Assembly (NCBI GenBank): GCA_015654725.1
Contig: JAATGI010000476.1
Coordinates: 1-10,036, forward strand
Length of the DNA: 10,036 nucleotides
Origin: Rhodospirillales bacterium
Lineage (GTDB): Bacteria; Pseudomonadota; Alphaproteobacteria; ATCC43930; CGMCC-115725
Reading direction: 5' to 3'
This document shows, in pieces, positions 5,938 to 10,036 of this stretch. The position numbers and the translations under genes are program-made. Position 1 is the stretch's first letter; each line of letters starts with the position of its first letter. The notes beneath the pieces are model-generated. The model saw nothing but the letters and a program-made list of their open reading frames with translations. It had not been told where the DNA came from and did no database searches.

Positions 5938-6315
5938 ATGACGATTACCGCATCATTCCGCTTCGAGGACGGCGATACCGAGCGGCTCGAAACCATGTCG
6001 GGCGACGATTTCGACGCGCTGCCCTTCGGCGCCATTCGCCTCGATCCGGCGGGCTCCGTGCTCGCCTACAATCGCACCGAGAGCGAGCATTCGAGCTTGC
6101 GGCCGCGCAACGTGATCGGGCGCAATTTCTTCCGCGAACTGGCGCCCTGCGCCAACACCGCCAAGTTCTACGGCAAGTTCAAGGAAGGCGTCGCCAAGGG
6201 CGAAATCGACGTGATTTTCGACTATACCTTCACCCGCCTCGCGCGCCCCTCGGTGCGGATTCATTTGCTCAAAGCCCCGGGCGAGGATTTCTGGCTTCTC
6301 ATCGATCGGGTTTGA
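5938..6315 (+). CDS. Photoactive yellow protein (PYP) homologue, single PAS domain
   Basis: The 125-residue product has exactly the length of Halorhodospira halophila PYP and aligns through most of it: LPFGAIRLDPAGSVLAYN, VIGRNFFRELAPC, FYGKFKEGVAKG and a matching C-terminal strand ending in RV. PYP is a soluble blue-light receptor of the PAS fold whose p-coumaric acid is bound as a thioester to Cys69. Here that cysteine is Cys71 (TGC 6148-6150). Tyr42 and Glu46, which hydrogen-bond the chromophore, are Tyr44 and Glu48. Thr50 is Ser52, Arg52 is Leu54, and Met100 aligns with Ala102. ATG 5938 is the only ATG of the frame and gives the family length; an upstream TTG at 5875 is less likely. No tyrosine ammonia lyase or p-coumaryl ligase gene needed for the chromophore lies in the window. 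It is a stand-alone domain with no attached output domain, so signalling must go through a partner. Confidence 0.87.
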   Translation: MTITASFRFEDGDTERLETMSGDDFDALPFGAIRLDPAGSVLAYNRTESEHSSLRPRNVIGRNFFRELAPCANTAKFYGKFKEGVAKGEIDVIFDYTFTRLARPSVRIHLLKAPGEDFWLLIDRV

Positions 6316-6393
6316 TCGCGCCGCTTGAACCGCCGCCCCTCGGGCTGGCGCCTCGCCGATCCCTGACATACAGTCGCATTCACCTGCCGCCAC

Positions 6394-6399
6394 AGGGGG
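6394..6399 (+). promoter_or_regulatory. Ribosome binding site deciding the comM start
   Basis: AGGGGG abuts ATG 6400 directly but stands 6 bases before the in-frame ATG 6406. The second ATG is therefore the likely initiator, giving an N-terminus MVARVKTVAF that agrees with alphaproteobacterial homologues. Confidence 0.55.
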
Positions 6400-6405
6400 A
6401 TGGGC

Positions 6406-7938
6406 ATGGTCGCGCGGGTCAAGACAGTCGCGTTTCACGGCATCGACGTGGTGGAGGTCGAAACCCAGGTCATCATCACCTCGGGCCTGCCTAATTTCAG
6501 CGTCGTCGGATTGCCGGACAAGGCGGTCGCGGAATCGCGCGAACGGGTGCGCGCCGCGCTGGCGGCGATGGGCTTGGCGGTGCCGCCGAAGCGGGTCATC
6601 GTCAATCTCGCCCCCGCCGACCTCGCCAAGGAAGGCAGCCATTTCGACCTGCCGATCGCGCTCGGGCTGCTGGCGGCGATGGAGGTGCTGGCGGAAGAGG
6701 ACATCGCCGGATACATGGCCTTGGGCGAGTTGGCGCTCGACGGCTCGATCCTGCCGGTGGCCGGGGTGCTGCCCGCGGCGATGGGCGCGGCCGGAAACGG
6801 CGTCGGCCTCATCTGCCCCGCCGCCTGCGGCGGCGAGGCGGCTTGGGCCGGCGGGATCGAAGTGCTGGCGGCGCCGTCGCTGCTCTCGCTCATCAATCAT
6901 TTCAAGGGCACCCAAATTCTGTCGCCGCCCGAGCCGCGCATCGCCGAGGCGGCCAGCATCAGCCTCGACCTCAAGGACATCAAGGGCCAGGAGACCGCGA
7001 AGCGCGCCCTCGAAGTGGCGGCGGCGGGCGGCCATAACCTGCTGATGATAGGACCGCCCGGCGCCGGCAAGTCGATGCTGGCGGCGCGGCTTCACGGCAT
7101 TTTGCCGCCGCTCGACGCCGCCGAGGCGCTCGAAGTCAGCATGATCCATTCGGTCGCGGGACTGCTGGCCGACGGCAAGCTGATGCGCGCGCGGCCGTTC
7201 CGCGATCCGCACCATTCGGCGACGTTGCCGGCGCTAGTGGGCGGCGGCTTGCGCATCCGGCCGGGCGAAGTCTCGCTCGCGCATCATGGCGTGCTGTTTC
7301 TGGACGAGCTCCCGGAATTCCAGCGGCCGGCCTTGGAGGCGTTGCGCCAGCCAATCGAGAGCGGGCGGATTTCGGTGGCGCGCGCCAACGCTCACGTCAC
7401 CTATCCGAGCCGCTTTCAGCTCGTCTGCGCCATGAATCCCTGCAAATGCGGGCATTTGGACGACGCGGCGCTGGCCTGTTCGCGGGCGCCGCGTTGCGCC
7501 GCCGATTATCAGTCGCGCATTTCGGGGCCGATGTTCGACCGCATCGACCTCCATATCGACGTGCCGGCGGTGAAAGCGGCCGATCTGTCGCTGCCGCCGC
7601 CGGCCGAAGGCTCGGCCGAGATCGCCGCCCGTGTCGCCGCGGCGCGGGCGCGCCAGAAAGCGCGTTACGCGCGCCTGCCGGAACACCGCCGCATCCGTAC
7701 CAACGCCGAGGCGGATGGCGCGCTCCTCGACGAGATCGCGACGCCCGACCCCGAGGGCAAGCGGCTCTTGGTCGAGGCCGCCGACCGGCTGCATCTTTCG
7801 GCGCGCGGCTATCATCGGGTACTGCGGGTGGCCAGGACCCTCGCCGATCTCGAGGCATCGGAACGGGTGCGCCGGCTCCATATCGCCGAGGCCCTGTCCT
7901 ATCGCCGCCTGGTGCTGGGCGAGGCGCTGTCGCGTTGA
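6406..7938 (+). CDS. comM: ComM/YifB family Mg-chelatase-like AAA+ ATPase
   Basis: A 510-residue protein of the YifB/ComM family. The N-terminal domain (about 1-170) has the family's GLPNFSVVGLPDKAVAESRERVRAAL and VNLAPADLAKEGSHFDLPIALG. The AAA+ module carries Walker A GPPGAGKS at residues 216-223 and Walker B VLFLDEL at 296-302. Next comes MNPCKCG, with Cys346 and Cys348 and later cysteines, the family's probable metal-binding insertion, then SRISGPMFDRIDLHIDVP (sensor/arginine-finger region). The C-terminal helical domain contains SARGYHRVLRVARTLADLE. In Vibrio, ComM is a hexameric helicase promoting branch migration when transformed DNA is integrated. Homologues are widespread in species not known to be competent, so the local role is uncertain. 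It follows the PYP gene after 90 bases with no clear terminator. Alternative start: ATG 6400, two codons earlier. Confidence 0.94.
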   Translation: MVARVKTVAFHGIDVVEVETQVIITSGLPNFSVVGLPDKAVAESRERVRAALAAMGLAVPPKRVIVNLAPADLAKEGSHFDLPIALGLLAAMEVLAEEDIAGYMALGELALDGSILPVAGVLPAAMGAAGNGVGLICPAACGGEAAWAGGIEVLAAPSLLSLINHFKGTQILSPPEPRIAEAASISLDLKDIKGQETAKRALEVAAAGGHNLLMIGPPGAGKSMLAARLHGILPPLDAAEALEVSMIHSVAGLLADGKLMRARPFRDPHHSATLPALVGGGLRIRPGEVSLAHHGVLFLDELPEFQRPALEALRQPIESGRISVARANAHVTYPSRFQLVCAMNPCKCGHLDDAALACSRAPRCAADYQSRISGPMFDRIDLHIDVPAVKAADLSLPPPAEGSAEIAARVAAARARQKARYARLPEHRRIRTNAEADGALLDEIATPDPEGKRLLVEAADRLHLSARGYHRVLRVARTLADLEASERVRRLHIAEALSYRRLVLGEALSR

Positions 7939-8154
7939 GCGCGGCCGGTTCGGGTCGGCGGTGCGTTTGCTGTTAATGCAGCGGAATCTGCAGCTAATTC
8001 TATAAATGCGTGTGATACCCTTTCTGATAGAGCAGAGGCTGCGCCGACGCTGAACGCTATATGCGTACAATAATGCGGTGTGTCAAGAGGCCGTGCCTTT
8101 TCCTTTTGGAGAAGCTTTTGCGGCCTCGCGCGAAACACGCCGTCGCTGCTGCCC

Positions 8155-8170
8155 GGATTGTATGCAATCC
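8155..8170. promoter_or_regulatory. Perfect inverted repeat resembling a GntR/FCD-type operator
   Basis: GGATTG-TATG-CAATCC is a perfect 6-bp inverted repeat with a 4-base centre. Its core ATTGTATGCAAT resembles ATTGTATACAAT-like operators of GntR regulators of the FadR/FCD subgroup. A related, imperfect copy, ATTGTACGCAT, occurs on the minus strand at 8071-8061, with centres about 97 bp apart, and it overlaps the possible -10 TACAAT. That a regulator binds here is inference; no regulator gene is in the window. Confidence 0.5.
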
Positions 8171-8256
8171 CGCCGGCGCGTGGTCGCGAATGCGCCAGAT
8201 AGCCGATCTCGCGCTTCCCCCCGCCCATCGCCTAACATCTTGTTGTCACGAGCAAT

Positions 8257-8273
8257 CCCGCCGGTTCGGCGGG
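8257..8273 (+). repeat. Short GC-rich hairpin in the amidohydrolase leader
   Basis: CCCGCCG-GTT-CGGCGGG forms a perfect 7-bp stem with a 3-base loop, 38 bases before the start codon. No T-run follows, so it is not a standard terminator. It could influence mRNA stability or initiation, or be chance in GC-rich DNA. Confidence 0.35.
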
Positions 8274-8311
8274 CTGGCACCGCATTTGCAATCTCGACCG
8301 CGAGGGGCGAC

Positions 8312-8995
8312 ATGGCGCACGAGAAATTACTGACCGTTCCGGCCGAGCCTTATCCGTTCGAATTCGACCCGGCGCGGTCGGCGCTTCTCATCATCGATAT
8401 GCAGCGCGATTTTTTGGAGCCGGGCGGCTTCGGCGCGATGCTGGGCAACGATGTCGGGCAGTTGCGCCGGACCATCGAGCCCAACCGGCGGCTCTTGGGC
8501 GCGTGGCGCGAAGCCGGCCTCCTCGTCATCCATACCCGCGAGGGTCATCGCCCGGACTTGGCCGATCTGCCACCGGCGAAACAGGTGCGCGGGCACGGCG
8601 CCAAAACCATCGGCGATGACGGGCCGATGGGCCGCATCCTGGTGCGCGGCGAGGCCGGCCACGACATCATCCCCGAGCTTTATCCCAAAACCGGCGAGCC
8701 GGTGATCGACAAGCCCGGCAAGGGCGCGTTCTTCGCCACCGACCTGCACGCCATTTTGCAGAACCGCGGCATCGACCGGCTGGTGGTGACCGGCGTCACC
8801 ACCGAGGTTTGCGTCAACACCTCGGTGCGCGAGGCCAACGACCGCGGCTATGACTGCCTCGTCTTGGAGGATTGCGTCGGTTCCTATTTTCCCGAGTTCC
8901 AGGAGATGGGACTCAAAATGATCAAGGCCCAGGGCGGCATTTTCGGCTGGGTCGGCAAATCGGCCGATGTCATCGGCGCGATCGCGAAAAAATAG
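8312..8995 (+). CDS. Isochorismatase-fold cysteine amidohydrolase, biuret hydrolase (BiuH)-like
   Basis: A 227-residue cysteine hydrolase. The family catalytic triad is visible as Asp29 (LLIIDMQRDF), Lys134 (VIDKPGKGAFF) and Cys167 (VTGVTTEVCVNT). Around it are HTREGHRPDLADLP, GRILVRGE, DIIPELYP, REANDRGYDCLVLEDC and MIKAQGGIFG. These blocks closely resemble biuret amidohydrolase of rhizobia and the related triuret hydrolases, more than ureidoacrylate hydrolase RutB or nicotinamidases. The reaction is thus probably hydrolysis of a linear ureide-type amide, releasing ammonia or a carbamate, in the cytoplasm. The exact substrate (biuret, triuret, ureidoacrylate, other) is not decided by these motifs. 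ATG 8312 is chosen for GAGGGG five bases or so upstream and for agreement with family N-termini. The permease gene begins 44 bases after its TAG, suggesting one operon. Confidence 0.88.
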   Translation: MAHEKLLTVPAEPYPFEFDPARSALLIIDMQRDFLEPGGFGAMLGNDVGQLRRTIEPNRRLLGAWREAGLLVIHTREGHRPDLADLPPAKQVRGHGAKTIGDDGPMGRILVRGEAGHDIIPELYPKTGEPVIDKPGKGAFFATDLHAILQNRGIDRLVVTGVTTEVCVNTSVREANDRGYDCLVLEDCVGSYFPEFQEMGLKMIKAQGGIFGWVGKSADVIGAIAKK

Positions 8996-9027
8996 CAGGG
9001 CGGAATCCGGGCGACACCAACACCATC

Positions 9028-9033
9028 AGGGGG
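9028..9033 (+). promoter_or_regulatory. Ribosome binding site of the permease gene
   Basis: AGGGGG is followed by a 6-base spacer and ATG 9040, a good site that supports this start. A second in-frame ATG is at 9046. Confidence 0.5.
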
Positions 9034-9039
9034 TCGACC

Positions 9040-10036
9040 ATGGCAATGAGTGACACGGTTAGCGGCTTCAGGCCGAAATTTTGGGTCGCCGGCGATTTGA
9101 ACGCCTTTTTCGGTTTCGGCACCAACATTCTGGTCAACATGTTGGTGCTCACGGGGCTGCTGCGCTTCGTCTTGAAGATGCCGGACGATATCGTGTTCGG
9201 CCGCATCCTGCCCGCGACCGGGCTGATGCTGTTCCTGTCGACGATGTATTACGCCTGGCTCGCCTATCGCCTCGCGAAGAAGGAGGGCCGCGCCAATGTT
9301 TGCGCGCTGCCTTCGGGCATCAGCGTGCCGCATATGTTCGTCGTCACCTTCGTGGTCATGCTGCCGATCCTGATCAAGACCCACGATCCGATCCAGGCCT
9401 GGGAGGCCGGGCTGACCTGGGTGTTCATCCAGAGCTTCGTGCTGATGGCGGGCGGCTTCGTCGCGCCCTGGATCAGGAAGATCACGCCGCGCGCCGCCCT
9501 GCTGGGTTCGCTCGCCGGCATTTCCATCACCTTCATCTCGATGAGTCCGGCGGGGCAGATTTTCTCCACGCCCGTGATCGGCGTCGTCTGCTTCGCCGTG
9601 ATTCTCGCCAACTGGTTCGGCGGCATTCGTTATTTCGGCGGCGTGCCGGGCGGCCTGGTGGCGATTGTCGCCGGCAGCGTCATCGCCTGGGGCTCGAATC
9701 TATTCGGACTGGGTTTCGGCGGCCTCAGCTTGACCACTCTGGCCGGATCGGTGTCGAGCTTCGGTTTCTCGTTCCCCGTGCCCGAAATCGGCCATGTCTT
9801 CCATGGCTTCCAGTATATCGGCGTCATCCTGGTGACGGCGATTCCCTTCGGCATCTACGACCTGGTCGAGGCGATGGACAATGTCGAGAGCGCGGCGGCG
9901 GCGGGCGATTCCTTCCCGACCACGCGCGTGCTGACCGCCGACGGCGTCGTCAGCCTGATCGGCTGCCTGATGGGCAATCCGTTCATCAACGCCGTCTATA
10001 TCGGCCATCCCGGCTGGAAGGCGATGGGCGGCCGCA
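9040..10036 (+). CDS. NCS2 (xanthine/uracil/AzgA-like) permease, 3' end outside window
   Basis: The frame is open from ATG 9040 to the window end (332 complete codons). It encodes a very hydrophobic protein with about eight or nine membrane spans visible. FWVAGDLNAFFGFGTNILVNMLVLTGLL starts the first span. ALPSGISVPHMFVVTFVVMLPI corresponds to the ALPYGINTP-like half-helix of the AzgA-like NCS2 branch. TAIPFGIYDLVEAMDNVESAAAAGD and NPFINAVYIGHPGWKAMGGR match the conserved transmembrane region with the acidic residue and the GGR turn. NCS2 carriers import nucleobases or related molecules with protons or sodium. Here the usual YxExxxGxxxGGRTG-type sequence has IGHPG, so the substrate may be unusual. 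Coupling with a BiuH-like amidohydrolase suggests uptake of a ureide or pyrimidine-derived nitrogen source (inference). Confidence 0.84.
   Translation, partial: MAMSDTVSGFRPKFWVAGDLNAFFGFGTNILVNMLVLTGLLRFVLKMPDDIVFGRILPATGLMLFLSTMYYAWLAYRLAKKEGRANVCALPSGISVPHMFVVTFVVMLPILIKTHDPIQAWEAGLTWVFIQSFVLMAGGFVAPWIRKITPRAALLGSLAGISITFISMSPAGQIFSTPVIGVVCFAVILANWFGGIRYFGGVPGGLVAIVAGSVIAWGSNLFGLGFGGLSLTTLAGSVSSFGFSFPVPEIGHVFHGFQYIGVILVTAIPFGIYDLVEAMDNVESAAAAGDSFPTTRVLTADGVVSLIGCLMGNPFINAVYIGHPGWKAMGGR

Larger units (their letters stand above)
7939..8311. other. 373-base intergenic region upstream of the amidohydrolase/permease pair
   Basis: No gene is supported here. The stretch from about 7965 to 8120 is visibly richer in A+T than the flanking genes, as expected of a control region. 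It contains TACAAT at 8066-8071, a possible -10 element but without a good -35. A perfect 16-bp inverted repeat lies at 8155-8170 and a GC hairpin at 8257-8273. A looser inverted repeat AGGCCG/CGGCCT (8088-8093 and 8121-8126) is also present. The frame of the next gene is open back beyond 8078, but the leader it would encode is arginine-rich and has no family resemblance. No Rho-independent terminator for comM is seen. Confidence 0.6.

Noticed and set aside
6316..6405. Promoter or terminator in the PYP-comM gap
   Set aside because: TTGAAC is present but has no -10 at a suitable distance, and the GC complementarity seen is short and interrupted; nothing can be supported.
5928..6494. 188-codon plus-strand frame starting at the ATG favoured by the AAGGAG site
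   Set aside because: It overlaps the PYP homologue in another frame and runs into comM. The translation is arginine-rich without recognisable domains, whereas the PYP frame shows strong family similarity.
5953..7215. 420-codon open frame on the minus strand opposite the PYP homologue and comM
   Set aside because: Shadow of the strongly conserved PYP and ComM reading frames; no motifs and no ribosome site.
7970..8000. TGCAG/CTGCA inverted repeat as a comM terminator
   Set aside because: The stem is only 5 bp with a 6-base loop and no T-run, which is too weak to call.
8242..8273. Possible guanidine-II (mini-ykkC) riboswitch before the amidohydrolase
   Set aside because: One ACGA occurs between weakly complementary flanks (TTGTC/GCAA), but the second hairpin has loop GTT, not ACGR, so the required pair of ACGR-loop hairpins is absent.
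8078..8311. N-terminal extension of the amidohydrolase frame to 8078
   Set aside because: The frame is open, but the leader is arginine/serine-rich and unlike any family member. ATG 8312 has a good ribosome site and gives the normal length. The inverted repeat at 8155-8170 also suggests non-coding DNA.

Overview
This window is GC-rich, gene-dense chromosomal DNA that looks like an alphaproteobacterium, probably of Rhodospirillales type. The reasons are high GC in third codon positions, a proline-rich LpoA-like lipoprotein beside rsmI, an alphaproteobacterial-style ComM, and the gene order rsmI-yraN-BON lipoprotein-gshB. That placement is an inference from gene content, not a taxonomic test. 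I see no rRNA, tRNA, CRISPR array, insertion sequence or phage gene.

Left part (1-5386): the 3' end of hemW (heme chaperone) meets, tail to tail, an LpoA-like penicillin-binding-protein activator on the minus strand. From the 5' end of lpoA a plus-strand run departs: rsmI (16S rRNA methyltransferase), yraN (nuclease-fold protein), a DolP-like double-BON lipoprotein, gshB (glutathione synthetase) and a GNAT acetyltransferase. The rsmI/lpoA/yraN/dolP group is the same envelope-related neighbourhood known from Escherichia coli, here without diaA and with gshB following. The coding 5' ends of lpoA and rsmI appear to overlap.

Middle part (5383-7938): mscL (mechanosensitive channel with a C-terminal four-cysteine zinc-ribbon-like tail) lies on the minus strand and shares a 4-base stop overlap with the GNAT gene. 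Divergent from it is the most interesting gene of the window, a 125-residue homologue of photoactive yellow protein (PYP). It keeps the chromophore-binding cysteine and the tyrosine/glutamate pair that hold the p-coumaroyl chromophore, but differs at two positions known to tune the photocycle. It is followed by comM/yifB, an AAA+ protein of the Mg-chelatase family.

Right part (7939-10036): after a 373-base AT-richer gap with a perfect 16-bp inverted repeat resembling a GntR/FCD operator, there is a biuret-hydrolase-like cysteine amidohydrolase. It is followed after 44 bases by an NCS2 (nucleobase) permease-like gene that runs off the window. The pair looks like a small uptake-and-hydrolysis operon for a ureide or nucleobase-derived nitrogen compound. 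The substrate cannot be fixed from sequence alone.

No clearly new multi-gene system is visible. The PYP homologue and the amidohydrolase/permease pair with its operator-like site are the parts most worth following up.
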